Positions 1-8,904 of a DNA stretch of 64,000 nt are shown here, in pieces. The notes beneath the pieces were generated by a model. That model saw nothing but the letters and a program-made list of their open reading frames with translations. It did no database searches and was not told where the DNA came from. Source of the DNA: Micromonospora orduensis. GTDB lineage: Bacteria > Actinomycetota > Actinomycetes > Mycobacteriales > Micromonosporaceae. Each line of letters begins with the position of its first letter. The stretch's first letter is position 1. Both the position numbers and the translations under genes were made by a program. The DNA lies in contig NZ_VDFY01000162.1 of NCBI RefSeq assembly GCF_006228125.1, forward strand, positions 62,001 to 126,000. The letters run 5' to 3'.

Positions 1-101
1 GCAACGGTGAAGTGGTTGAGCGTCGCGCGACGGGGCGACGGTGGTACTCGTGGAAACGACCAGTCGTCCGCGCAGAGGACGGTCAAGGCGGGAGATCTGA
101 C

Positions 102-1301
102 GTGTCATTGGTTTTCGACTACGGCGCCGACCGGGACGGCAAGACGCCGTTCACTCCGCCGTCCCAGTACGAGGAACTCCGCAACAAGTGCCCCGTGAGC
201 CAGATCTCCATGTGGGACGGCAGCAAGGCCTGGTTCGTCACCCGGCAGAAGGACGTCCGGGCCGTCTTCGCCAGTGAGGCGATGAGCGCCGACAGCCGTA
301 CGCCCGGCTTCCCGCTGGTGTCCCCCGGCTCGGAGAGCCTGGTCGAGGACAACCCCACGTTCGCCCGGATGGACGCTCCCGAGCATCCCCGGCAGCGCGC
401 CATGGTCAACGCCGAGTTCACCCACAAGCGGGCGAACGAGCTACGACCGCAGATCCAGCAGATCGTCGACGATCTGCTGGACCAGATGATGGCGAAGCCC
501 GGGCCGGCCGATCTGGTCACGGAGTTCGCCGTGCAGGTGCCGGCGCGGGTGATCTGCCTGATCCTCGGTATCCCGCACGAGTACCGCGACTACTTCCAGA
601 GTCTCACCCACACCATCTGCGACCACTACTCGGGTGAGGAGGCGATCAGGGACGCGAACGAGAAGCTGACCCGGTTCCTCGCCGACGTGATCGAGCGCAA
701 GGACCGGGAGCCCGCTGACGACCTGCTGAGCCGCCTCGTGGTGGAACGCGAGCGTACCGGCGAACTTCGCAGGATCGACATCATCTCGATGGCCCGGGTG
801 ATGCTCACCGCCGGGTTCGAGACGAGCGGCAGCGCGATCGCGCTCGGCATGGCCGCGCTGTTCCTGCACCCCTCGGAGATGGCGGCGCTGCGCGAGGACC
901 CGAGCCTGATGCCGGGCGCGGTCGACGAGCTGCTGCGCTTCACGACTATCAACCACACAGGCATACCGCGGGCCGCCCTCGCCGACACCGAGATCGGCGG
1001 GCAGCAGATCAAGGCCGGCGACGGCGTGTTGGCGTACCTGCCCTCGGCGAACTTCGACCCCGAGTTCTTCGACGATCCCGAAACGCTGAACGTACGCAGG
1101 AAGAACCGCGGCCACGTGGCGTTCGGGTACGGGCCGCACCGGTGCCTCGGGCAGCACATCGCGCGGGTCGAGCTGGAAGTGGCCTTCGAGACGCTGCTGC
1201 GCAGGATGCCGAACCTGCGACCCGCCGTCGATCCCCAGGAGATCCGCTTCCGGCGGCCGACGTCCTCCTTCGGCGTGTACGAGCTTCCCGTGAGCTGGTA
1301 G
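102..1301 (+). CDS. Cytochrome P450
   Basis: A complete bacterial class I P450 of 399 residues, a heme monooxygenase needing external ferredoxin and reductase, neither of which is seen nearby. The heme loop FGYGPHRCLG places the thiolate ligand at Cys348. The I-helix reads AGFETSGS and the helix-K region is DELLRF. The start is taken as GTG at 102 because GGGAG lies 7 nt upstream and the resulting N-terminus (MSLVFDYG) fits the family length. An in-frame ATG at 12 would add 30 low-complexity basic residues. It lies 44 nt before a flavoenzyme gene on the same strand and is probably co-transcribed. The substrate is unknown. P450s beside carrier and condensation proteins often hydroxylate carrier-bound amino acids or polyketide cores, but that is inference here. 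Confidence 0.93.
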   Translation: MSLVFDYGADRDGKTPFTPPSQYEELRNKCPVSQISMWDGSKAWFVTRQKDVRAVFASEAMSADSRTPGFPLVSPGSESLVEDNPTFARMDAPEHPRQRAMVNAEFTHKRANELRPQIQQIVDDLLDQMMAKPGPADLVTEFAVQVPARVICLILGIPHEYRDYFQSLTHTICDHYSGEEAIRDANEKLTRFLADVIERKDREPADDLLSRLVVERERTGELRRIDIISMARVMLTAGFETSGSAIALGMAALFLHPSEMAALREDPSLMPGAVDELLRFTTINHTGIPRAALADTEIGGQQIKAGDGVLAYLPSANFDPEFFDDPETLNVRRKNRGHVAFGYGPHRCLGQHIARVELEVAFETLLRRMPNLRPAVDPQEIRFRRPTSSFGVYELPVSW

Positions 1302-1345
1302 TCACCCCGTCAGCGCGATCGTCAGCAGCCGGAGATGGATGGTCA

Positions 1346-2581
1346 ATGACCGCGAACACGGACACCGCAGAACTCGACCTTCCCGCCCCGCCCGAACCCG
1401 GCCTCACCGCGGACCAGGTGGTGGCGAGAGCGGAGGCGATGATCCCCGAGCTCATCGAACGCCAGGCCGAGGCGGAGGAACGCGGCTTCTACGCCGAGGA
1501 CATCCACGAACGCTTCGCGCGCAACGGCTTCTACCGGATCCTGGTGCCCCGCCGCTACGGCGGGTACGAGTTCGGGATCGAGACGTTCCTGCGGGTGTCC
1601 ATGACCCTGGTGCGCGGCTGCTCGTCGACCGGCTGGATGTACAGCCTCGGGGCCGCGCACGCGCTGATGGCCGCCACGTTGTTCGACGAGCGGGCGCAGG
1701 CGGAGATCTTCGGTGGCGGCGACTTCATCTGTCCCAGCACCTCCGTCCCCAGCGGGTCCGCGGTACCCGCTGAGGGCGGGGGCTGGACGGTCGACGGCAC
1801 CTGGTCGTACTCCTCCGGCGCGCCCTACGCCACCCACTTCATGGGCCATGCGCTGATGCCGGCGCGGGAGGGGCACCCGCCGGCGCCGCTGCTGTTCGTC
1901 GCGCCGCGCAGCCAGTGGGTGCGGCTGGACGACTGGGGCCAGCAACTGGGCCTGCGGGGCAGCGGCTCGCACAGCATCAGGATGGAGAACGGGCACATCC
2001 CGGACCACCTGGCGCAGCCCGGTGTGCAGATCGCCGAGTACGACGCGACGTCCGGCACGCCGGGGCGGACGCTGCACGGCAACCCGGAGTACGGTGGCGC
2101 GCTGCTCACCTTCATCAACTTCATCAACTGCTCCATGGCGGTCGGCATGGCCCGGGGAGCGCTCGACGCGTACGAGGATCTGCTTCGCGTCCGGACGACT
2201 CTGGTACCGCCGATGGTCCCCCGCTACCAGGACCCGGACTACCAGCTCTGGTACGGCGACGCCGTCGGGATGATCGGCACCGCCGAGGCCGCACTGCTGA
2301 ACGCGGTCCAGCAGTGGCATGACGCGACCGTCCGAGGGCCGGCGGCGGTGACCAGGGAGGTGGACCTGCGCCTCTCGGCCATCTGCCGGCACGTGGCCAA
2401 ACTGTGCTGGGATGCGGTGGGCGGCTACATCATGCCGACGGCCGGTTCGAGTGCGGTCCGGCACGGTGAGCGCCTGGAGCGGGTGTGGCGGGATATGTCC
2501 ACGCTGCGTACCCACGCTGGTCTCTCGGTCCTGCTGCCCACGATCGCCATGCGCCAACTCGCCAGGACGCTTGTGCACTGA
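1346..2581 (+). CDS. Acyl-CoA dehydrogenase-fold flavin-dependent oxidase or monooxygenase
   Basis: A protein of 411 residues with the acyl-CoA dehydrogenase fold: a helical N-terminal part (PRRYGGYEF), a middle beta domain (SSGAPYATHFMGHAL, LRGSGSHS) and a helical C-terminal part. It most resembles the group D two-component monooxygenase branch (HsaA or HpaC2-like) rather than true acyl-CoA dehydrogenases. These enzymes use reduced flavin supplied by a separate reductase, and a flavin reductase gene lies at 28244-28831. ATG at 1346 is chosen because GGAG lies about 11 nt upstream and the longer frame only adds basic low-complexity sequence read through the P450 gene. It probably forms a two-gene operon with the P450 and is followed at once by a strong hairpin. 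A hydroxylation or dehydrogenation of an aromatic or carrier-bound substrate is plausible but not shown. Confidence 0.85.
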   Translation: MTANTDTAELDLPAPPEPGLTADQVVARAEAMIPELIERQAEAEERGFYAEDIHERFARNGFYRILVPRRYGGYEFGIETFLRVSMTLVRGCSSTGWMYSLGAAHALMAATLFDERAQAEIFGGGDFICPSTSVPSGSAVPAEGGGWTVDGTWSYSSGAPYATHFMGHALMPAREGHPPAPLLFVAPRSQWVRLDDWGQQLGLRGSGSHSIRMENGHIPDHLAQPGVQIAEYDATSGTPGRTLHGNPEYGGALLTFINFINCSMAVGMARGALDAYEDLLRVRTTLVPPMVPRYQDPDYQLWYGDAVGMIGTAEAALLNAVQQWHDATVRGPAAVTREVDLRLSAICRHVAKLCWDAVGGYIMPTAGSSAVRHGERLERVWRDMSTLRTHAGLSVLLPTIAMRQLARTLVH

Positions 2582-2603
2582 CCACCGGCGCCGTGGGCGC
2601 CCT

Positions 2604-2640
2604 GGACCCCGTTGCCGGTCACCCACCGGCGACGGGGTCC
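2604..2640 (+). terminator. Hairpin terminator after the P450/flavoenzyme pair
   Basis: A 15-bp inverted repeat (2604-2618 with 2626-2640, one G-T wobble) closes a 7-nt loop and begins 22 nt after the stop codon. There is no T-run, as is common in actinomycetes. Confidence 0.75.
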
Positions 2641-2703
2641 TCGTGTGTCGGCCTTCGCCACCAGCGCGCGACGTCCCCGTTTTCCCGCGTGACCGCCCAG
2701 GGC

Positions 2704-2753
2704 GTGAGACGGCACCGCCCGGCGGGGACTTCCCCGCCGGGCGGTGATCTCAC
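2704..2753. terminator. Bidirectional hairpin between convergent genes
   Basis: A perfect 15-bp stem (2713-2727 with 2732-2746) with a 4-nt loop. It is extended by an outer GTGAGA/TCTCAC pairing (2704-2709 with 2748-2753). It lies between the ends of the rightward flavoenzyme gene and the leftward condensation gene and can serve either strand. Confidence 0.8.
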
Positions 2754-2787
2754 AGTCGGGCCGGTACGGCCCCGATCGTCTCATCCG

Positions 2788-4440
2788 TCACGACGCCGCC
2801 AGCTCGAGCCGATCGGGCCCGTCGCTGATGATGTCGAGGAAGCACTGCTGGATGCGGTCGGCGAGCTCGGCGTCGTGCATGTCGGTCCGCACCTGGAAGA
2901 CGATTTCCAGGCCCTCGGGGACCGGCGCCACGATGAGCATGACGGCGAAGAAGCTCATGCCGGCGAGCCCGGCGCCCTCGTTCAGGAACGACCCGGAGAC
3001 GCCGCCCAGGCTGATGCTGGGCGTCGAGGTGTAGTTCAGCGCCACCATCCGGTCCATGTGAATCAGACCCTCCGGGCCGCCGAGCACAGCTCCCATCTCC
3101 TTCGGTACGACGAGAACGTCCCGCGCGGCCATCGCCCGCTGGTACGTCTCGCGCATTCGCGCCAGGATGTGCGGACCGGAGTGGGACGGTCCGTTCGGCC
3201 GCAGCAGAATGTTGCCGACCCGGTTGGTGACGGTTCCGTCGATCACCTCACCGGAGTTGTTCGCGATCGGGACCATGACCGCGAAGTCCGGCAACCCACC
3301 CGCGCGGACCAGGGTCTCCACGTAGACGGCCGCGATACCCACCGAGGGCGGCATCCCCTTGGCCCGGGCGTAGTCGTTCCAGCTCTGCAGCTGCGACTGC
3401 GGCACCAGGAAGCTGCGCAGCGCGGCCGGACCCGGCGCCGAATATCGCGAGCCCTCCGGCATCGGTGGCTTCTCGGTCGATCCGTCGCTGCGTCCGGGCA
3501 GCTCACAGGCCGGGAGGTCGCGGAGCTCGTCGCGCCAGTACTGCCGCTGCGCCTCGATGTTCGCCGACGCGAGCTGGTGTCGGAAGTCGCAGGCCATCTC
3601 GGCGAGCGACGCTGTACGGATCGGCCACTGCGGCTCCTTGCCGGCCACCCGCGCCGCGTACGCGACCGACAGCTCGGTGGTCACGATCTCCGCGGAACGG
3701 CCGTCGAACCCCGCGTGGTCCACGGCGAGCCCGAACAGGAGGCGTCCGCTCTGCCCGCTGCGGACGAGCACACACCGCCACACCCTGCCCTCGTCGACCC
3801 GCAGGGGCACCCAGAGCGCGCGCCGGAGCGTCTCGGCGGCGGCCTTGTCGGTGTCCTCCTCGCCCAGTCGCTGGAACTCGACCTGTCCCGGGTCGGCCGG
3901 TACCTCGGCCAGGCCGAGCTCCGGCCCGCTGAGGTACCGGGCGTGCAGCGCCTGGTGCCGGCGATGGACGTCGTTCGCCGCGCGTTCCAGAGCCACGTCG
4001 TCGATCTCGCCGTCGAACCACCAGGCCAGCTCGACCGTGATCTTCTGCGGGACCGTCTCGGCCTGCATCGGCGTGATCGCCACGAGTTCGTCACCCTCGC
4101 CGCCGGAGGGCTTGGCGGGGCGGCCCTGCTCGTTTCCCGCCTTGGCCCGGGCTTCGTCGATCCAGGCGGCGAGCTGGGCGACCGTGGGGGTCCGGAAGAT
4201 CTGGGTGAACCTGACCCGCACGCCGGTGATCTGCTCCAGCCGGGCACAGGCAACAGTCACCCACACCGAGTCGAGTCCGAGGTCGAAGACGGAAGCCGTG
4301 CGCGGCAAGCCGGGAACGTCGAGCATCTCGGCGAAGATGCGCTCGACCATGACCTCCGTCTCGCCTTGTGGGCTCTCGTCGGCGCCGATATCGGGCGACG
4401 GAGCGGTGGGGGAGGTCTCCAGGGCCTCTTGCTGCGTCAT
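2788..4440 (-). CDS. Carrier protein-condensation didomain protein
   Basis: A protein of 550 residues. Residues about 28-98 form a carrier domain whose modification site is DLGLDS with Ser58, closer to acyl carrier than to peptidyl carrier motifs. Residues about 118-545 form an NRPS condensation domain. The catalytic motif reads DHAGFDG (His242, Asp246, Gly247): the first histidine of HHxxxDG is Asp, but the catalytic second histidine is kept. No adenylation domain is present, so the carrier must be loaded by another enzyme. The ATG at 4440 follows GAGGAGTGGAA. It is transcribed away from a free-standing carrier gene. By analogy with SgcC5, which joins a carrier-bound acyl group to the C-1027 enediyne core, it may form an ester or amide with the enediyne core or with an intermediate. 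The donor and acceptor are unknown. Confidence 0.88.
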   Translation of the reverse strand: MTQQEALETSPTAPSPDIGADESPQGETEVMVERIFAEMLDVPGLPRTASVFDLGLDSVWVTVACARLEQITGVRVRFTQIFRTPTVAQLAAWIDEARAKAGNEQGRPAKPSGGEGDELVAITPMQAETVPQKITVELAWWFDGEIDDVALERAANDVHRRHQALHARYLSGPELGLAEVPADPGQVEFQRLGEEDTDKAAAETLRRALWVPLRVDEGRVWRCVLVRSGQSGRLLFGLAVDHAGFDGRSAEIVTTELSVAYAARVAGKEPQWPIRTASLAEMACDFRHQLASANIEAQRQYWRDELRDLPACELPGRSDGSTEKPPMPEGSRYSAPGPAALRSFLVPQSQLQSWNDYARAKGMPPSVGIAAVYVETLVRAGGLPDFAVMVPIANNSGEVIDGTVTNRVGNILLRPNGPSHSGPHILARMRETYQRAMAARDVLVVPKEMGAVLGGPEGLIHMDRMVALNYTSTPSISLGGVSGSFLNEGAGLAGMSFFAVMLIVAPVPEGLEIVFQVRTDMHDAELADRIQQCFLDIISDGPDRLELAAS

Positions 4441-4664
4441 TTCCACTCCTCGGAGGGGATGGGAAGGGCTGGCAAACAGGATTGGCCAGAAGCTGAGGAT
4501 TGCCCGGACTTCTTCGGGATCGCACCTCACGGGTTGCTCCCCGCCGCCGCTCCTGTCGGCCACCGAACGGGTCGGCGCAACAGCCGAGAGGCATCCGCGA
4601 GGCCCCGGTGCCACGGTGGATTCCGCGAAGGACATTCCGCTCCGGGCTCGAATGGGGAACAGGC
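4441..4664. promoter_or_regulatory. Divergent promoter region between two carrier/condensation genes
   Basis: 224 nt separate the leftward carrier-condensation gene from the rightward carrier gene, so promoters for both must lie here. A short inverted repeat, CTGGC with GCCAG, flanks an AT-richer stretch near 4470-4490. No convincing -35/-10 pair was identified. Confidence 0.35.
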
Positions 4665-4991
4665 ATGGGTTCCAACTCCACCCGGGAACAGCTCGCCGCG
4701 CAGGTCGCCCAGGCACCGGACGCGGAGCTGCCCGAACCGGTGTTCGCCAACCCGGCGGCCTACCGGGCACCCGACACGCCGCGACAGGAGACCCTGTGCG
4801 CGCTGTTCGCGGAGGCCCTCGGCGTGACCCGGGTGGGACTGGACGACAACTTCTTCGACCTGGGCGGCCAGTCACTCAACGGCATCCGGCTGGTCAACCT
4901 CATCAACAAGGCGCTCGGGCTGGACCTGTCGATCGACGAGTTGTTCGACTTCCCGACCGTCGCCGAACTGAACCAGCACATCGAGAGTTGA
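4665..4991 (+). CDS. Free-standing peptidyl carrier protein
   Basis: A protein of 108 residues made of a disordered N-terminus followed by one carrier domain. DNFFDLGGQSL carries the phosphopantetheine attachment site at Ser70, and helix 3 reads FDFPTVAELNQH, typical of NRPS-type carriers. The ATG at 4665 is the start that leaves a compact protein. The longer open frame (from 4500) has no family-like sequence. It would be modified by a Sfp-type transferase such as the one at 24190-24984. The gene after it encodes a free condensation enzyme 51 nt downstream, a pairing like SgcC2/SgcC5 of C-1027, in which a carrier-tethered amino acid is transferred to the enediyne core. No adenylation enzyme to load it is present in the left half of the window. 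Confidence 0.92.
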   Translation: MGSNSTREQLAAQVAQAPDAELPEPVFANPAAYRAPDTPRQETLCALFAEALGVTRVGLDDNFFDLGGQSLNGIRLVNLINKALGLDLSIDELFDFPTVAELNQHIES

Positions 4992-5042
4992 GCGGTACCG
5001 GACTGTGACCTCGCATCACATCGTGACCAGCAGGAGGCAGGC

Positions 5043-6407
5043 GTGACGACAACCGACGCCGAGGGTCGGGCCGCGGCGGCCGGAGTGGCCCCGTTGTCGC
5101 TGAATCAGGAGTTCAACAGCCTCTTCGACGGGGGTGGCGACGACGGCCCGTTCGGTTGTCGCAATTTCGCGGTCGGCGGGTGGCGCGTCACCGGTGGGCC
5201 GGTCGACCCGGATGTGCTGCGCGACGCGCTGGCCGACGTGGTGGCCCGACACGAGGCGCTCCGGACGCGAATCGCCGGGCCACCGGACGATCGGTACCAG
5301 GAGATCCTGCCGCCGAGCCCGGCCCGGGTGGACGTCCGCGATTTCCCGCCCACCCCCGAGGCCTCGCGCGCGGAGCTGGCCGAGACGCTGCTGCACGAGA
5401 TCGAGACGGAGACGATCAGCGCGTACGAGGCGCCGTTCGTGCGCGTCGTCCTGGCCAGGTTCGACGACCGGGACGCGGTCCTGGTCCTGATGGGACATCA
5501 CCTCAGCGTCGACGGGCAGTCCCTGGCGGTGATCATGCGGGACCTGGCCAACCGCTACGCCGCCCGGACCGGGCACAGCGTGCCGGAGCTGCCGGCCGCC
5601 CCGCAGTACCGCGAGTACGGCGCCTGGGAGCGCGAGGCCGCCACCTCGGTCGTGGCCCGCGACTACTGGCGCCGCCACCTGGACGGCGCCCAGTACACGG
5701 CTGTCGCCACCGACCTGCCGCGCTCGTCCGGCCTGCCCGAGACGACGGCTCGGCACCGCTTTCTCATCCCGGCCGACGTGATGTCGTCAATCGACCGCGT
5801 CGCCAGGTCGAACCGGACCACGCGCTTCATGGCCATGGCCGCGATCTACCAGTTGCTCGTGCATCGGCTCACCGGCGTCACGGACGTGGTGATGGCGACC
5901 TTCACGCCGGGCCGTGGCGGGGGGCTCTTCGACGAGACCGTCGGTTCGCTCTACAACTTCGTGCCACTGCGCACGGACCTCACCGGGTGCGCGTCGTACG
6001 AGGATGTGCTCCGGCGGACCCGGCGCACCTGCCTCGAGGCCTTCTCCCACGACATCCCGACCATGCAGATCTTCGCCGAGGCGCCGCAGCTGATGGACTC
6101 CGCGATGACCGACAACACGACGGCGATGGTGCTCGAGAGCGTGCCCACGAATCCGGTCGTGGACGCGCCGGGTGACCTGAGATTCGTCCGGATCACCCGT
6201 CTGGTGAGGTCGCAGGAGTTGTCGTCCGCGGTGCCGGACGGGGCGCTGTGGGACGTGAACCGGGATCCGTCCGGCGTCGGCATCGGTGCCGTCACCTACA
6301 AGCGGAACCTCTTTCGCCCGGACACGATCGCTTCGATGGCGGCGGAGTTCGGCGAGATAGCCCGCGCCTTCAGCTCCTCCCCCGGCGCGTCACCGGGCCT
6401 GGTGTAA
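5043..6407 (+). CDS. Free-standing condensation enzyme
   Basis: A protein of 454 residues consisting of a single NRPS condensation domain. The canonical motif HHLSVDGQS is present (His152, His153, Asp157, Gly158). The first-half opening motif (PLSLNQEF) and a late RFMAMAAIYQLLVHRLTG segment also fit the family. The GTG start at 5043 has AGGAGG 6 nt upstream, the best ribosome binding site in this area. Stand-alone condensation enzymes commonly make an ester or amide between a carrier-bound acyl donor and a soluble acceptor. Placed right after the free carrier gene, it probably uses that carrier as donor. Together with the carrier-condensation protein on the other strand it gives two separate acyl transfer events. 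The acceptor is inferred, not seen. Confidence 0.9.
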   Translation: MTTTDAEGRAAAAGVAPLSLNQEFNSLFDGGGDDGPFGCRNFAVGGWRVTGGPVDPDVLRDALADVVARHEALRTRIAGPPDDRYQEILPPSPARVDVRDFPPTPEASRAELAETLLHEIETETISAYEAPFVRVVLARFDDRDAVLVLMGHHLSVDGQSLAVIMRDLANRYAARTGHSVPELPAAPQYREYGAWEREAATSVVARDYWRRHLDGAQYTAVATDLPRSSGLPETTARHRFLIPADVMSSIDRVARSNRTTRFMAMAAIYQLLVHRLTGVTDVVMATFTPGRGGGLFDETVGSLYNFVPLRTDLTGCASYEDVLRRTRRTCLEAFSHDIPTMQIFAEAPQLMDSAMTDNTTAMVLESVPTNPVVDAPGDLRFVRITRLVRSQELSSAVPDGALWDVNRDPSGVGIGAVTYKRNLFRPDTIASMAAEFGEIARAFSSSPGASPGLV

Positions 6408-6471
6408 CGCACTCAGGACGGCGACACCTCCCGCGGACGGCGAAACACCACCCGAGAAGAGGACATCCATC

Positions 6472-7476
6472 GTGACCAATAGCATCCCGACCATGCGATT
6501 CGGTATGTTCATCCCCCAGGGTGCCGACTTCGACCTCGTCGGCATACCGCCGGCCGAGCAGTGGGACATACTCCGCGGTCTCGCCCAGGCCGCAGACGCA
6601 GGTCCGTTCGATTCGATCTGGGTGTTCGACCACTTCGTCAGTGATCCCCCGTCCGAGGAGTCGGCGTTCGAGGCGTGGTCGATGATGGCGGCGTTCGCCG
6701 CCTGCACCTCACGGGTACGCCTCGGGCAGCTCTGCACGTGCATGGGCTACCGCAATCCGGCGTACCTGGCCAAGGTGGCGGCCTGCGTCGACGTCATGTC
6801 CGGCGGCCGACTGGACGTGGGCGTCGGCGCCGGCTGGAACGAGCACGAGTGGCGCAGTTACGGCTACGGCTTTCCCAGCACCGGCGACCGGCTGGGAATG
6901 CTCGACGAGGGCGTGCAGATCATGCGGCAGCTGTGGACGACAGGCAGGGCCACGCTGATCGGCAAGCACTACCAGGTCGACGGTGCGATCAGCCGGCCGC
7001 TGCCCCTTCAGGAGGGCGGCATCCCGCTGTGGGTCGGGGGCGGCGGCGAGAAGAAGACGCTGCGGATCGCGGCGAAGTACGCGCAGTACACGAACTTCGG
7101 GGCGTCACTTGACGGTTTCACCCACAAGTCCCAGGTCCTGGCCGAGCACTGCCGGCAGGTGGGTACCGACTTCGACGCCATCGTCCGGTCGGTCATCCTC
7201 AACGTGACGATCGGTGAGACCGAGAAGGAGGTCGCCGAGAAGTTGGCGTGGACCCGAGCCCAGTACGCCCCGGTGCTGCCGGCGGCGGAACTCGAGTCTC
7301 TCCTGCGTTACTGGAGCGAGGGTCTGATCGGTACGCCCGAACAAATCGTCGAGCAGTTGACCAAGGCGGGACGGATGGGCGTCGGGTACGTGAACGCCAG
7401 ATTCGTCGACGCGGCGTACGACCGGTCGAGCATCGATCTGTTCGCCGACAAGGTGATTCCGGAACTCACGAGATAA
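6472..7476 (+). CDS. LLM-class (luciferase-like) F420- or flavin-dependent oxidoreductase
   Basis: A protein of 334 residues with the bacterial luciferase-like TIM-barrel fold: an N-terminal strand MRFGMFIPQG, the DSIWVFDHF segment, GRLDVGVGAGWNEHEW (the LLM core motif) and a late PLWVGGGGEKKTLR strand. The subgroup looks like F420-dependent LLM proteins (TIGR03560-like). The GTG start at 6472 follows an AGAGGA-like site. It lies 64 nt after the condensation gene and is probably in the same operon. Family members reduce or oxidise small molecules with F420 or FMN. The substrate is unknown, but a role in tailoring the enediyne or its side chain is plausible. Confidence 0.85.
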   Translation: MTNSIPTMRFGMFIPQGADFDLVGIPPAEQWDILRGLAQAADAGPFDSIWVFDHFVSDPPSEESAFEAWSMMAAFAACTSRVRLGQLCTCMGYRNPAYLAKVAACVDVMSGGRLDVGVGAGWNEHEWRSYGYGFPSTGDRLGMLDEGVQIMRQLWTTGRATLIGKHYQVDGAISRPLPLQEGGIPLWVGGGGEKKTLRIAAKYAQYTNFGASLDGFTHKSQVLAEHCRQVGTDFDAIVRSVILNVTIGETEKEVAEKLAWTRAQYAPVLPAAELESLLRYWSEGLIGTPEQIVEQLTKAGRMGVGYVNARFVDAAYDRSSIDLFADKVIPELTR

Positions 7477-7659
7477 CCCCGCGACCGGAGCACCGGCGAC
7501 CCCACCCGCTCATTGCTCCTGTGCGGCACACCGCGCCGCGCGGCTGAAGATTTCCGCTGCAACGGTTATCATCGATGCCGCTCTGGTTCGTCGCTGATGT
7601 GGAACCGTGAGGTCGAACGGCGGACTGGGTCTTCGATCGACGAGGTGAGGGAGCGGCGG

Positions 7660-8850
7660 ATGTCGGCTGGCGGATTTTCGGCGAAGCGACTGGTCCGGGT
7701 ACGGGACCTGCTCGAGCGACACGTCGACTCCGGTTTCGTTCCTGGCCTGATGATGGTCCTGGCCCGCCGGGGCGAGGTGCATGTCGAGGCCAGGGGCACT
7801 CTCGCGTTCCAGGGCGCGGGCTCGGGGGTCCCGATGGCGGGCGACACTATCGTCCGTCTGGGGTCCATGTCGAAGCCGATCGTCGCGGCGTGCGCGATGA
7901 CGCTTGTCGAGGACTGCACGCTGCGCCTGGACGACCCGGTGGACGACCTGCTGCCGGAACTGGCGGACATGCGGGTGCTCGGCGATCCGACCCGGCCCCT
8001 GGACGAGACCGATCCCGCTGCCCGTCCGATAACGCTGCGGGACATGCTGACCTTCACGATGGGCACCGGCATCGTGATCGCCGAGCAGGACACGGCCCCG
8101 ATCGCCGACGCCCTGGACTCGATCGGCCGGCCGCACCTCGACGAGTGGGTGCGCCGCCTGGGCGCGCTGCCCCTGGTCCATCAGCCCGGTGAGCGCTGGA
8201 TGTATCACACCGCCGCCGACGCGACGGGCGCCCTCATCGCCCGGGCCACCGGCAAGTCCTTCGGCGAGGCCCTGCGCGAACGGCTCTGCGATCCGCTCGG
8301 GATGAAGGACACCGGCTTCAGTGTGAACGCCGACTGCCTCGACCGGTTCTCGACGGCGTACGACCGGGACAGCACCCCCTCGGGCGAGGCGGTCGTCGAG
8401 GACCTGCCGGACGGCCCGTTCAGCCGGCCGGCGACGTTCGAGAGCGGCGGCGGCGGGCTCGTCTCGACCGCCGACGACTTCCTGGCCTTCGCGTCCGCTC
8501 TGCTCGCCGGCGGCACCCACCATGGCGAGCGGGTGCTTTCGCGGGCGTCGGTGGCCCTGATGACCACCGACCAGCTGACGCCCGAGCAGAAGGCGATCTC
8601 CGGCTTCTGGCCCGGGTATTTCGACAGCATGGGCTGGGGTTTCGGGATGTCCGTCATCACCCGGCGCACGCGCGTCGGCCCCTCGGTGGGCAGTTACGGC
8701 TGGCCCGGCTTCTACGGCACGGCCTGGTACAACGATCCCGCCGAGGACATGACGGCGCTCGTCATGATGCAGCGGGCGCACATGGGCGACCAGACCCTGC
8801 CGATGTGGAACGACTTCTGGACCACCGCCTACCAGGCGATCGACGACTGA
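7660..8850 (+). CDS. Serine hydrolase of the class C beta-lactamase/DD-peptidase fold
   Basis: A protein of 396 residues. The SxxK motif is S69-M-S-K72, a YHTAAD segment fills the YxN position, and YGWPG stands where KTG/HxG is expected. This is the pattern of EstB- and LovD-like esterases or acyltransferases rather than of true beta-lactamases. ATG at 7660 is chosen because AGGGAG lies 6 nt upstream. The longer frame (from 7513) has no signal peptide and unusual composition. With no export signal it is probably cytoplasmic. In biosynthetic clusters this family includes enzymes that move acyl groups (the LovD type) or hydrolyse esters. Which of these applies cannot be told. 183 nt separate it from the LLM gene, so it may have its own promoter. 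Confidence 0.85.
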   Translation: MSAGGFSAKRLVRVRDLLERHVDSGFVPGLMMVLARRGEVHVEARGTLAFQGAGSGVPMAGDTIVRLGSMSKPIVAACAMTLVEDCTLRLDDPVDDLLPELADMRVLGDPTRPLDETDPAARPITLRDMLTFTMGTGIVIAEQDTAPIADALDSIGRPHLDEWVRRLGALPLVHQPGERWMYHTAADATGALIARATGKSFGEALRERLCDPLGMKDTGFSVNADCLDRFSTAYDRDSTPSGEAVVEDLPDGPFSRPATFESGGGGLVSTADDFLAFASALLAGGTHHGERVLSRASVALMTTDQLTPEQKAISGFWPGYFDSMGWGFGMSVITRRTRVGPSVGSYGWPGFYGTAWYNDPAEDMTALVMMQRAHMGDQTLPMWNDFWTTAYQAIDD

Positions 8851-8872
8851 GCCGGCACCCGGCTCGGAATGC

Positions 8873-8895
8873 CCGGACGGCGTGACGCCGTCCGG
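8873..8895. terminator. Hairpin between convergent hydrolase and regulator genes
   Basis: A perfect 10-bp stem (8873-8882 with 8886-8895) with a 3-nt TGA loop in the 54-nt gap between convergent stop codons. Confidence 0.65.
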
Positions 8896-8904
8896 ACACC
8901 CACC

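Noticed and set aside
12..101. N-terminal extension of the first P450
   Set aside because: The 30 residues are basic and not P450-like, and GTG 102 has a good GGGAG site.
2485..4827. A 780-codon rightward open frame over the carrier-condensation gene
   Set aside because: It is antisense to a gene with clear carrier and condensation motifs and crosses two strong terminator hairpins.
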